Of a stretch of DNA of 64,000 bases, positions 17,727 through 25,502 are shown one piece after another. Within the stretch, counting starts at the first letter, position 1, and each line of letters opens with the position of its first letter. A program made the translations under genes and the position numbers. Below the pieces are notes generated by a model. It had not been told where the DNA came from. It worked only from the letters and a program-made list of their open reading frames with translations, and made no database searches. Location: NCBI RefSeq assembly GCF_004339525.1, contig NZ_SMGE01000001.1, forward strand, positions 992,001 to 1,056,000, in the 5' to 3' direction. The stretch is from Flavobacterium sp. 90. Its GTDB lineage: Bacteria; Bacteroidota; Bacteroidia; Flavobacteriales; Flavobacteriaceae.

Positions 17727-19739
17727 TTACCAAATTGTTATTCTGTCTTTCTTCGGTAAAAACATTTTATCTCCAGGTTTTACATTAAATGCTTCATAAA
17801 AAGGCGTAGTATTCATTAAAGGTCCATTAACACGCCAGTTTGGTGGAGAATGCGGATTATTGTTAATCCACAAACGCAGGAATTCGTCTTTCATTTTTAC
17901 TCGCCATATTTTGGCTAAAGAAATAAAGAAACGTTGATCCGGAGTATAACCGTCGATTTTTGTGTTTCCTTTTCCTTGTTCCGTCATTTTAAAAGCATCA
18001 TAAGCAACGGCTAATCCAGCAATATCTGCCGTATTTTCGCCAACCGTCATTGCGCCATTAATATGTAGATCACCTAAAACGGTATATGTACTATACAAAT
18101 TGATAACTTGTTGTATTCTTGACTTAAACTGTGCATAATCTTCTTTTGTCCACCAGTTTTTTAAGTTTCCATCTTTGTCATATTGAGCACCTTGATCATC
18201 AAAAGTATGGGTTATTTCGTGCCCTATAACCATTCCGATACCGCCGTAGTTAAGTGCATCATCTGCATTATTATCAAAATATGGAGGTTGTAAAATACCT
18301 GCAGGAAAAACAATTTCATTCGCAGTAGGATTATTATATGCCGTAACGGTTGGAACTGTAGTAAACCATTCTGATTTATCGACTGGTTTGCCCAATTTTG
18401 CCAATTGAAATTGATATGCATCTTTTGAAGCCGAAACCATATTTTCAAAATAAGTATTTCTAGCTACCTGCACATTGCTATAGTCTCTCCATTTATCCGG
18501 ATATCCTATTTTCTTAGTCATGGCTGCCAATTTTTCTTTCGCTTTTTGTTTTGTAATAGGACTCATCCATTCTAATTTGTCAATTCTTTTGGCATAGGCT
18601 TTTTGCAGATTATTCACAAGAACTAACATGCGTTTTTTAGCATCTTCTGAAAAGTATTTTTTCACATACAATTCGCCCAACGCATCACCTAAATAAGTAT
18701 CAAGGACATTAGCCATTTTTTCGCCACGTGTTTTTTGAACAGCCTGACCAGAAAGCACTTTGGTATACTCAAATGAGGCATCTGCAAAAGACTTACTTAA
18801 ATCATCTGCATATCTTTCCAGAGAATTTGCTTTCAGATAAATTTTCCAATTATTGATAGGAATACTTTTTAAAAGTTTATTAAGGGCGTCATAATAAGCA
18901 GGTTGACCTACATTAATAGAATCGGTTTTGGCACCTAAATTATTCAAAAAAGTAGTCCAATCTATATTAGGATTTCTTTTTGCAAGAGCTGCCACAGCAA
19001 TTTTATTGTAATTTGCCTGCACATCACGAAGTTCAACTTTTGTTTTATGCGAAGCGGCAAGTTGTTTATCAATATCGTAAACCAAATTAGCATTCTTTTC
19101 AGCCTCTTTGGCGTCGCTGCCTGTTTGTTGAAATAATGTCGCAAGGTATTTTTTGTACGCTTTCTGTATAGCAACAGTTGATGAATCTGATTTGAAATAA
19201 TAATCTCTGTCAGGCAAACCAATACCAGTTTGATAAATTTGCGCAATATTCATACTACTGTTTTTTTCATCGGGCGAAACTCCAAAACCTATGATAGAAG
19301 AATTGCTCACCTTCTCCTCATTAGCCACAAAGTTCAATAAGGACGGTAAATCGGTAATCGATTCAATTTTTGCAAGTAATGGTTTGATAGGTGTATAACC
19401 GCGTTTATCGATAGTTACAGTATCCATACCTGATGCATAAAAATCTCCTACCTTTTGCGCTATACTTCCTGCTTCATTTTTGCTTTGCGAAATACTGTCT
19501 AATATTTCTTGCAGACGCATTCGTTGTGGGTAATTCATAAACATATAAACACCAACTCCCGCTTGAGATGCAGGTATTTGCACAGAATCGTACCATTTGC
19601 CATTTACATATTTAAAAAAATCATCACCAGGACGCAATGTGGAATCTATGCCGGTGATTGCGATATTTTTCTTTTCCTGATGTTTTGAACATGCTGTAAG
19701 AGCTAAGAATGCAATGAAGAGCATTAATGAATTTTTCAT
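17727..19739 (-). CDS. M13 (neprilysin-like) zinc metallopeptidase, lipoprotein
   Basis: The 670 residues start with a lipoprotein signal (FLALTAC, Cys 17), so it is anchored to a membrane outside the cytoplasm. It has the N-terminal M13 start RPGDDFFKYVNGKWYD, the zinc site HEITH at residues 507-511 with preceding GMVIG, the third zinc ligand Glu 568 in ENTADIAGL, and the C-terminal NNPHSPPNWRVNGPLMNTTPF. Length fits full-size M13 enzymes, which trim peptides of limited size. It is a single-gene unit with its own terminator. Confidence 0.95.
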   Translation of the reverse strand: MKNSLMLFIAFLALTACSKHQEKKNIAITGIDSTLRPGDDFFKYVNGKWYDSVQIPASQAGVGVYMFMNYPQRMRLQEILDSISQSKNEAGSIAQKVGDFYASGMDTVTIDKRGYTPIKPLLAKIESITDLPSLLNFVANEEKVSNSSIIGFGVSPDEKNSSMNIAQIYQTGIGLPDRDYYFKSDSSTVAIQKAYKKYLATLFQQTGSDAKEAEKNANLVYDIDKQLAASHKTKVELRDVQANYNKIAVAALAKRNPNIDWTTFLNNLGAKTDSINVGQPAYYDALNKLLKSIPINNWKIYLKANSLERYADDLSKSFADASFEYTKVLSGQAVQKTRGEKMANVLDTYLGDALGELYVKKYFSEDAKKRMLVLVNNLQKAYAKRIDKLEWMSPITKQKAKEKLAAMTKKIGYPDKWRDYSNVQVARNTYFENMVSASKDAYQFQLAKLGKPVDKSEWFTTVPTVTAYNNPTANEIVFPAGILQPPYFDNNADDALNYGGIGMVIGHEITHTFDDQGAQYDKDGNLKNWWTKEDYAQFKSRIQQVINLYSTYTVLGDLHINGAMTVGENTADIAGLAVAYDAFKMTEQGKGNTKIDGYTPDQRFFISLAKIWRVKMKDEFLRLWINNNPHSPPNWRVNGPLMNTTPFYEAFNVKPGDKMFLPKKDRITIW

Positions 19740-19892
19740 AATCTAGAGATTTCTATTAAAATGAACTAAAAAACATTTGAAGGCAAATATTTTTAAATGT
19801 ATTTACTTGGTATAGTTAATTTAAGCAGAACAATATACGAATTCAGTTTTTAATACTAAAGTTTTTGTTAGAATGCTTCCTGTTACTCAGAT

Positions 19893-19920
19893 AAAGCTTC
19901 ACTAAAATCTGGAGCTTTTG
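19893..19920. terminator. Diverged GAAA-loop family hairpin in gap 19740-20095
   Basis: AAAGCTTCACT/ATCTGGAGCTTT, a decayed member with mismatches in the stem. It is preceded by GAATGCTTCCTGTTACT, similar to the text before the copy at 12497. The rest of this gap has no gene. Confidence 0.5.
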
Positions 19921-20095
19921 TTTATTATATAATTCTTTATCTCTTCAATTTATATCACGCAAAAAGATTTCTGCTGGAGCGAAGGCTAAACTAATTGTAA
20001 GCTATATTTTCTATTTCAATCTCCAAAATTCAATGTTCTTATCTTATATCATAACAATTATTTATCTTAGATTTTTAATTATCAATTACTTTTCA

Positions 20096-20566
20096 ATGTC
20101 TTCAAAATATTTTCTTTTTTTGGGTTTAATATTATTATTTTCTTGTGACAATAATGATGATCCTGTTGTTGATACAAATGTTACTGATTCTGTTTTGATC
20201 GAAGTCAATAAATTAAGAGTGACCGGATGTAAGTGTGGAGACGAAGATATGCCTCCCGTACCTGAATTGGTAAGTAACTCAATATTGGCAAAAACAGCAC
20301 TTAATTATTCTCATGATATGTATGTCCGAAATTATTTTTCTCATATCTCGCCAGAAGGAACAAGTCCTATTCAAAGAGCTAGTGTATTAGGTTATACAGG
20401 TAATTACGTAGGAGAAGTAATTGCTCGAAATTATGACAATCCTATAAGTGTTGTAAACGGATGGAAGAACAGCACAGACCATTGCAAAGCCATGATGAGC
20501 GATACTTATATTGAAATGGGAGCAGGAAAATCCGGTAATGTGTGGGTTGCTAATTTAGGAAAATAA
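20096..20566 (+). CDS. CAP-domain (SCP-like) lipoprotein
   Basis: ATG at 20096 places a lipoprotein signal (FLGLILLFSC, Cys 17) with acidic DNNDD after the Cys, suggesting surface export. The remainder is a CAP/SCP domain: VNKLRVTGCKCG at the start, LAKTALNYSHDMYVRNYFSH with the first conserved His, SPIQRASVLGY, then GEVIA (Glu) and VNGWKNSTDHCKAMM with the second His, ending VWVANLGK. CAP proteins bind lipids or glycans or act as proteases; the precise role here is unknown. The longer upstream frame is only an AT-rich extension. Confidence 0.88.
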   Translation: MSSKYFLFLGLILLFSCDNNDDPVVDTNVTDSVLIEVNKLRVTGCKCGDEDMPPVPELVSNSILAKTALNYSHDMYVRNYFSHISPEGTSPIQRASVLGYTGNYVGEVIARNYDNPISVVNGWKNSTDHCKAMMSDTYIEMGAGKSGNVWVANLGK

Positions 20567-20910
20567 ACTACCCCAACCTCCTATCTCTTCTCGCCCATAT
20601 TTAAACAAAAAAATCTTTTATTTTTTCTTATCAATCAGGTAATCAAAGAAATAAAAAACAATGCCTTTTACAGCATAAATCAATCACTTCATTTAGATTT
20701 TCTGTAAATTATGAAATTCTCATTTTTTTTATTTTAATTATAGTCATTTTAACCATAACCAAATAAAATTATTGCTTTTAAAAAAGAAATTGTCATCTTT
20801 TTGTGATAATAATTAAAAAATAACATTTTATTTAAGAAAATATTTAAACAAACAGCTAAATATCAATATCTTAGTAAGTATTTTTTTACTAACTATCAAA
20901 CCACTTATTT
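20567..20910. other. AT-rich gap between CAP and GH12 genes, no gene seen
   Basis: About 344 bases with long A and T runs. A short frame near 20711 (nine codons) is not credible. The inverted words AGTAAG...TTTTTTTACT just before 20911 could form a weak hairpin in the leader of the GH12 gene. Confidence 0.5.
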
Positions 20911-21669
20911 ATGAAAAAAACAATTTTATTTGCTGCATTATGTATTATGTTCATCAGTTGTGAAACATCCGATGGTAACAACGAATCTGAAGTTAAAGCA
21001 AACTGGTCATCATCTGCTCAATATGCAAACTGGTCAAATGGCGGTTATACTGTGTATAATAATATTTGGGGCTCTGGTGCCGGCAGCCAGTCGATATGGG
21101 CAAACAGTTACAGTCAATGGGGAGTTTGGGCAAATCACCCTAACACAGATGGAATTAAATCATACCCAAATTCTACCAAATACATTGGTAAAGTGCTTAG
21201 TACAATAAACACGCTGAGTACTAGTTTTAATGCAACTACTCCTTCAGGAGGTGCCTGGGAATCCTCTTATGATATCTGGGATAGTGCCAAAGCGCATGAA
21301 ATAATGTTATGGATGAATTATACCGGAAACGCAAATGGCACTGGTAACGTAAAACCAATTTCATACAATTATTCTGCGACCGGAGCTGCAATTGCTGTGT
21401 TTACTAATCAATCTATTGGTGGTCATACCTGGAATGTATACAGAGGAAATAATGGTTCGAATAATGTATATTCATTTTTACGCACCACAAAAACAAATAG
21501 CGGTACTATTGATGCCAAAGCTATTTTGAATTGGATAAAATCAAAGGGATGGATTGGTGATATTACTGTTGGTGATGTACAATTCGGGTTTGAAATTACA
21601 TCATCTTACGGCACAAATGGAGCCGGATTGAATTATACCTGCAACAGTTATTCTGTTACGAACAACTAA
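20911..21669 (+). CDS. Glycoside hydrolase family 12 lipoprotein (endo-glucanase or xyloglucanase)
   Basis: The 252-residue product has a lipoprotein signal (ALCIMFISC, Cys 17). The mature part matches GH12: YTVYNNIWGSGAGSQSIW, then GVWANHP and IKSYPN, the nucleophile Glu 130 in HEIMLWMNY, and the acid/base Glu 228 in FGFEITSSYG. GH12 enzymes cut beta-1,4-glucan or xyloglucan chains with retention. A surface or periplasmic lipoprotein form suggests use of plant or algal glucan. There are no SusC/SusD genes next to it, so it is not part of an obvious PUL. The terminator at 21720 closes the unit. Confidence 0.88.
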   Translation: MKKTILFAALCIMFISCETSDGNNESEVKANWSSSAQYANWSNGGYTVYNNIWGSGAGSQSIWANSYSQWGVWANHPNTDGIKSYPNSTKYIGKVLSTINTLSTSFNATTPSGGAWESSYDIWDSAKAHEIMLWMNYTGNANGTGNVKPISYNYSATGAAIAVFTNQSIGGHTWNVYRGNNGSNNVYSFLRTTKTNSGTIDAKAILNWIKSKGWIGDITVGDVQFGFEITSSYGTNGAGLNYTCNSYSVTNN

Positions 21670-21719
21670 TTTTTTCTTTTAATACTAAATAACCTTTTAT
21701 AAAAACATATTAATTCCAC

Positions 21720-21745
21720 AAAGAGACTTTCGAGTCTCTTTTTTG
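21720..21745 (+). terminator. Terminator of the GH12 gene
   Basis: AAAGAGACTTTCGAGTCTCTTT with a T run; same hairpin and upstream words as at 16837. Confidence 0.85.
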
Positions 21746-21809
21746 TTTTTCGATCGAAAAGAAAAGTATAGAAATAAATCATAAAAGCGATTTTAATCGA
21801 AATCTCTTC

Positions 21810-21817
21810 TACTTTTG
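21810..21817 (+). promoter_or_regulatory. Candidate -7 element very close to the truC start
   Basis: TACTTTTG matches TAnnTTTG and ends only 4 bases before the ATG at 21822, so the transcript could start at or next to the start codon. No clear -33 TTG is seen. Confidence 0.45.
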
Positions 21818-21821
21818 CCAA

Positions 21822-22517
21822 ATGTTAGAAATTCTTTACCAAGACGAATATATTATCGCAATCAATAAACCAAGCGGATTATTGGTTCATAAATCATTTT
21901 ATGCGCGCGATGCAAAAGTTTATGCCATTCAGGAATTGAGAAATCAAATAGGTCAACACGTTTATCCTATTCATCGGTTAGACCGAAAAACATCTGGCGT
22001 CTTGTTATTTGCATTGGATAAAGAAGTTTTGAAAATTATGAATGATCGTTTCGCCACACGCGAAGTCGAAAAAAAATATTTAGCCATTTTACGTGGTTGG
22101 TCACCCGAAGAACTAACAATTGATTATGATTTAATCAATGATGATGACATTAAACAAAATGCAATAACATACTTTCATCGCTTGCAAAATGCCGAAGTTG
22201 AGTTGGAATTTAACAATAAACCAACCTCACGATATTGTTTAGTCGAAGCGATTCCTGAAACGGGACGTATGCATCAATTACGAAAACATTTTAAACATAT
22301 TTTTCATCCCATTTTAGGAAGTCGGCCGCATGGTTGTAACAAACAAAATAAATTATGGCTGGAGAATTATGACCTGAAAGGAATGATGCTTCACGCACAT
22401 CAATTAATTTTTAATCATCCAATAAAAAACGAACAACTAATCCTGAATGCAAAGATTAATGAAGAGTTTAGCAGAGTTGGTACTATTCTTAATCTGGATT
22501 TGAGTAAATATCAATAG
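21822..22517 (+). CDS. truC: tRNA pseudouridine(65) synthase, TruC type
   Basis: TruC makes pseudouridine at position 65 of some tRNAs. The start MLEILYQDEYIIAINKPSGL and the catalytic motif HRLDRKTSGVLLFALDK, with the Asp nucleophile in RLDR, match the RluA/TruC group; the later RYCLVEAIPETGRMHQLRKH and HPILGSRPHG segments are also typical. The 231-residue length suits TruC, which lacks the S4 domain of other RluA members. Its -7 element abuts the start codon. A strong terminator follows at 22569. Confidence 0.88.
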   Translation: MLEILYQDEYIIAINKPSGLLVHKSFYARDAKVYAIQELRNQIGQHVYPIHRLDRKTSGVLLFALDKEVLKIMNDRFATREVEKKYLAILRGWSPEELTIDYDLINDDDIKQNAITYFHRLQNAEVELEFNNKPTSRYCLVEAIPETGRMHQLRKHFKHIFHPILGSRPHGCNKQNKLWLENYDLKGMMLHAHQLIFNHPIKNEQLILNAKINEEFSRVGTILNLDLSKYQ

Positions 22518-22556
22518 AATAATGATCGTTAGAAAAGGGATTAGAAATTTCAATTC

Positions 22557-22569
22557 TTCCCGCTACTAA
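22557..22569 (+). repeat. 13-bp copy of the initiator tRNA 3' end
   Basis: TTCCCGCTACTAA is identical to 9806-9818, the 3' end of the initiator tRNA plus four bases. The text just before (AGAAATTTCAATTC) loosely resembles a decayed T arm. This may be an att-like scar. Confidence 0.5.
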
Positions 22570-22610
22570 AAACAAAAACACCACTTAAAAAAGTGGTGTT
22601 TTTGTTTTTA
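22570..22610 (+). terminator. Terminator of truC
   Basis: AACAAAAACACCACTT/AAGTGGTGTTTTTGTT, a 16-bp stem with an AAAA loop and a T-rich tail. It lies between convergent genes and can serve both. Confidence 0.85.
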
Positions 22611-22639
22611 TATCGCACAACAGTTGTGCATTCGTTTTT

Positions 22640-23347
22640 TTATTTATTCAACTCTTTTTCAATTTCTTTAATAAGTTCAATTGCTTCCGGTTTTACATTT
22701 TTGTCGTAAACCCTTATGTTGTTATTACCTAGTCTAACAAGAAATTCGATTGTCTTTTTAAATTTTGGATCTGAATACATTTGCACTTCTGATTTATCTG
22801 CATTTTCTATCATTTTGTCAAAACACTTAAACAGAAAATCATTATAAACTTTATCGACTTCGTTAATTGTTGGTGCAAGTATTTGGTAGTAATTTAAAAT
22901 TTTCTGTTTTAATTTTTCATCTTCAATATAGCCAATTTTACCACTAGACTTAAATCCTTCGTAATTACCAATATTTAGTACTTGTCCATGTGCATAAGTT
23001 GGAAAAACAACTTTACTTTTAGACTTATAAATACTATCAAGTTGAAGAGTCGTTAGTGCTAAAATTTTTTCATAACCTATGTTTGTCTCTTGGTATCCGC
23101 CCTTTTCAATGTTCAGGCTTTTTACATCATCTTTTAAATCATTCTTTAAATTATTAAGAAAAACAGAAACTTCTTCTTGCTGGTGTTTGTGTTCACTCCA
23201 ACTATGTAATCCTATTGAAAGCGTTACTGCAAAAACTATTATAAAAATTTCTATAATGATTTCTTTCACTTTCTCTCCCAATGTATGTTCTTTATTTTTC
23301 ACAGTTTTATAAATTTTTTCTGAATGTTTCGTTATTTCTTCTTGCAT
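22640..23347 (-). CDS. DUF6090-like membrane protein
   Basis: A 235-residue protein with a basic N-terminus and one membrane segment at about residues 29-46 (IIIEIFIIVFAVTLSIGL), followed by HSWSEHKHQQEEVSVFLNNL and a long helical domain (LKNDLKDDVKSLNIEK...). This order, a helix after a short cytoplasmic start and then a W and charged helix, fits DUF6090 proteins of Flavobacteriia, whose function is unknown. The body probably faces the periplasm. It is 81 bases upstream-facing of the DUF5694-like gene start? No: that gene begins at 24244, so the two are tandem with a short gap. Confidence 0.6.
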   Translation of the reverse strand: MQEEITKHSEKIYKTVKNKEHTLGEKVKEIIIEIFIIVFAVTLSIGLHSWSEHKHQQEEVSVFLNNLKNDLKDDVKSLNIEKGGYQETNIGYEKILALTTLQLDSIYKSKSKVVFPTYAHGQVLNIGNYEGFKSSGKIGYIEDEKLKQKILNYYQILAPTINEVDKVYNDFLFKCFDKMIENADKSEVQMYSDPKFKKTIEFLVRLGNNNIRVYDKNVKPEAIELIKEIEKELNK

Positions 23348-23428
23348 GATTTTTTGGTTAAAATATTGTCCTGATAATTATTGGTTTGTTTTACAAAATG
23401 GCACAACTCTTGGCTATTTAGTGGCAGT

Positions 23429-24244
23429 TTATTTTAGTACGCTACTTACTTCAACGACTTCAAAATCGTCATTATTTTGTAGTAAGTGTTTTAATATAGG
23501 AATATGACCTTGTCCAAATATTAGTATAACATATTTGTCATTTGCATTTATTTGAGTCATTATATTAGCGTAAATAGCAAGATTTCTTAAATACCAAACA
23601 GAAACAGATTCTGCTCCTGCAAAATTTTTACCTGCCCCAATCTTTGCTATAAATTTTAAATAAATTGATAAATTTCTTTCTAATTGATCAGGTCTATTTA
23701 TGTACTTTAAAACTTCTGTTATCGTACCTTTTTTCAATTGATTATCAAAATCACTTATCATTGCTTTTGCGTGAGTCCCTAAATCTTTTAGTAAATAAAG
23801 TTGATTATTTTCTTTTGCGGTTGCAGCCATTAAACTATCGTGCATTGCATAGAATTTGTCTATACAGTTTATTTGAGTTAATTTTAATTTTTTACCTAAC
23901 CTAAAGCCAATTTGTTCTCTTTCTGAAACTGTAAGTTTATAATGTCCTGTTAGATATAAATTATACAAACTATCGGTAGAACGTTGATTTTCGAATGGCT
24001 TTTCAATCATCACTTTAGTCGCTTTTGTTTGAGACAAAACAGTAGTTAAATCTTCTAATTCATTTTGTCGTTTAGTACTTAAAAAATCGTCTACTTTTAG
24101 TTCAAAACTATCTGTATGAGGTGTTTCAAAGTGAATTGTCCCAATCAATAAGATTTTAGTTTTAGGTTTAGATTCTTGTCCAAAAGTTGTTGTTACAGTT
24201 AAAAGCGCAATTAAAAATGTAGAAATTGATTTAATGAAAGTCAT
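23429..24244 (-). CDS. DUF5694-like exported protein (TraB/PrgY-like fold)
   Basis: The 271-residue protein starts with a signal peptide (STFLIALLTVTTTFGQ) and then KTKILLIGTIHFETPHTDSF, with GTxHF, the hallmark of the TraB/PrgY/Tiki-like group. Further signs are KVMIEKPFENQRS and, near the C-terminus, ILIFGQGHIPILKHLLQNN (GxGH). Conserved His and Glu in these places suggest a metal-dependent hydrolase, as proposed for Tiki proteins, but activity is inferred. It lies 81 bases upstream of the membrane protein at 22640 and may be co-transcribed with it. Confidence 0.72.
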   Translation of the reverse strand: MTFIKSISTFLIALLTVTTTFGQESKPKTKILLIGTIHFETPHTDSFELKVDDFLSTKRQNELEDLTTVLSQTKATKVMIEKPFENQRSTDSLYNLYLTGHYKLTVSEREQIGFRLGKKLKLTQINCIDKFYAMHDSLMAATAKENNQLYLLKDLGTHAKAMISDFDNQLKKGTITEVLKYINRPDQLERNLSIYLKFIAKIGAGKNFAGAESVSVWYLRNLAIYANIMTQINANDKYVILIFGQGHIPILKHLLQNNDDFEVVEVSSVLK

Positions 24245-24334
24245 TTTTTTAGTTTAATTTTTTATTATTGTTGTTCTTCTAAATTGTAGCCAACTTATTT
24301 ATATGTGCAATAAGTATTACATATTATTTATTTT

Positions 24335-24342
24335 CAAATATA
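24335..24342 (-). promoter_or_regulatory. Candidate promoter (TATATTTG) of the DUF5694-like gene
   Basis: TATATTTG on the minus strand lies 91 bases upstream of the start at 24244. The surrounding 24332-24370 repeats the text around the promoter at 17446. Confidence 0.5.
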
Positions 24343-24481
24343 TAATTTTTCCATTGTAAATCATCGTAAGAACTCTTATTTTACGGAATGTTTTTGGCAC
24401 ATAAAATATTAGACCAGATTACGGAAAACCGTAATAATAAATAAAATATTACCATTATAATTTTGAAAAAGAAACGACAAA

Positions 24482-24532
24482 ATGAGAAACATACTATTCT
24501 TGATTTTCATCTTCGCTTTAACAATAAGCTAA
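24482..24532 (+). pseudogene. Gene remnant: signal peptide cut short by a stop codon
   Basis: ATG at 24482 opens 16 codons reading MRNILFLIFIFALTIS and then TAA, a plain signal peptide with nothing after it. Past the stop the same frame continues with coding-like text (AREVKHFTEFPND) to another stop, then runs into the 3' end of the minus-strand gene at 24597. A TAATTTTG element (24458-24465) stands 17 bases upstream. This looks like the head of a lost gene. Gap 24245-24596 holds nothing else. Confidence 0.4.
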
Positions 24533-24596
24533 GCCCGGGAAGTAAAACATTTCACTGAATTTCCAAATGACTAGAGAAGTGTGTTCGAGGTAGTTT

Positions 24597-25280
24597 TTAT
24601 TTTTCTTCTTCTTGTGAATTATCGTCTTCAAATGATTTACTTTCACTTTCTGATTCTTTAGATTTTACTAAAACTAAATTATCTTTCTTAAAAACAAATG
24701 TATCTTCTTCTATATAATTCCAGGAATTCTGAGTGCGCATATTTACACCATCGGCCTTAAAGGTTATTTTGATTGTATCACCTTTAGTAACAACATTTAT
24801 GTAATCAAATGTGTTCTGAACGCTTGCTGTAAACGGAACGGCAGAACAATCTTTCAAACGCTCTAGTTGTTTTTTATCATTTTTAAACCACTTTCTTAAA
24901 AAATTTAAATGCTCTTCTGAACATTGATAACCAATATTAAGCGCTGTATTAATTTTACAACTTAGATTATCATATTTTTCATTTGGTTCTCCGTCCCAGT
25001 CACATTCACTTCCAATAAAACTTGCAATAAATCCAAGGGCTGCCTTTTCAGGTTCAGAAATGTTTTTGGAATATTCTTTATTTATAAAAATTGTATTAAC
25101 CGTATCCTTTAATTCTTTGTCATATACATCTTCTCTCCATAAAAATTTTACAGATTTGTCTGTTAATTTTATTGGCTTTTCAACTTTTAAAGTTTTAACT
25201 GCTGTTTTTAAATTTTCTGATTCATTTTTCTTTGCACAAGACATTATTAAAATCAAAAGGATTAAGCTTAAATATTTCAT
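24597..25280 (-). CDS. Hypothetical lipoprotein, about 227 residues
   Basis: The ATG at 25280 gives a lipoprotein signal (LILLILIMSC, Cys 15). The rest has an acidic, Ser/Glu-rich end (KESESESKSFEDDNSQEEEK) and a Cys-bearing middle (GSECDWDGEPNEKYDNLSC, CSEEHLNF, LKDCSAVPF). The region around HLNFLRKWFKNDKKQLERL looks like a helical pair and the last third like beta strands ending in ITFKADGV. Family not recognised. A promoter-like element lies 39 bases upstream at 25319. Confidence 0.6.
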   Translation of the reverse strand: MKYLSLILLILIMSCAKKNESENLKTAVKTLKVEKPIKLTDKSVKFLWREDVYDKELKDTVNTIFINKEYSKNISEPEKAALGFIASFIGSECDWDGEPNEKYDNLSCKINTALNIGYQCSEEHLNFLRKWFKNDKKQLERLKDCSAVPFTASVQNTFDYINVVTKGDTIKITFKADGVNMRTQNSWNYIEEDTFVFKKDNLVLVKSKESESESKSFEDDNSQEEEK

Positions 25281-25318
25281 GTAGATTGGTGTGATAAGTA
25301 TCGAACAATATTTATTCC

Positions 25319-25326
25319 CAAATATA
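25319..25326 (-). promoter_or_regulatory. Candidate promoter (TATATTTG)
   Basis: Minus-strand TATATTTG 39 bases upstream of the lipoprotein start at 25280. The words CAAATATATAATTTT are shared with 17446 and 24335. Confidence 0.5.
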
Positions 25327-25443
25327 TAATTTTCATGAAAAACCACCAACGAACTTCGTGTATTTTGTAAGCTTTTTTTTGCGCTAAATGGTTTTATTCA
25401 TGTTGTTTTTAATGCTGCACAAAGAAATTTAGAACAAAAAAAA

Positions 25444-25485
25444 TGCGCAAAGTCAGAGACATTTGCGCAGCTTTTTATAAGAAAC
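25444..25485 (-). terminator. Hairpin repeat (GCGCAAAGTC family), terminator of the LRR gene
   Basis: TGCGCAAAGTC ... GACATTTGCGCA forms a stem flanked by A and T runs, 18 bases past the stop of the minus-strand LRR gene. The tail TTATAAGAAACT is shared with the copies at 35464 and 50359. Confidence 0.75.
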
Positions 25486-25502
25486 TTTTCGTTGAGCTGA
25501 GT

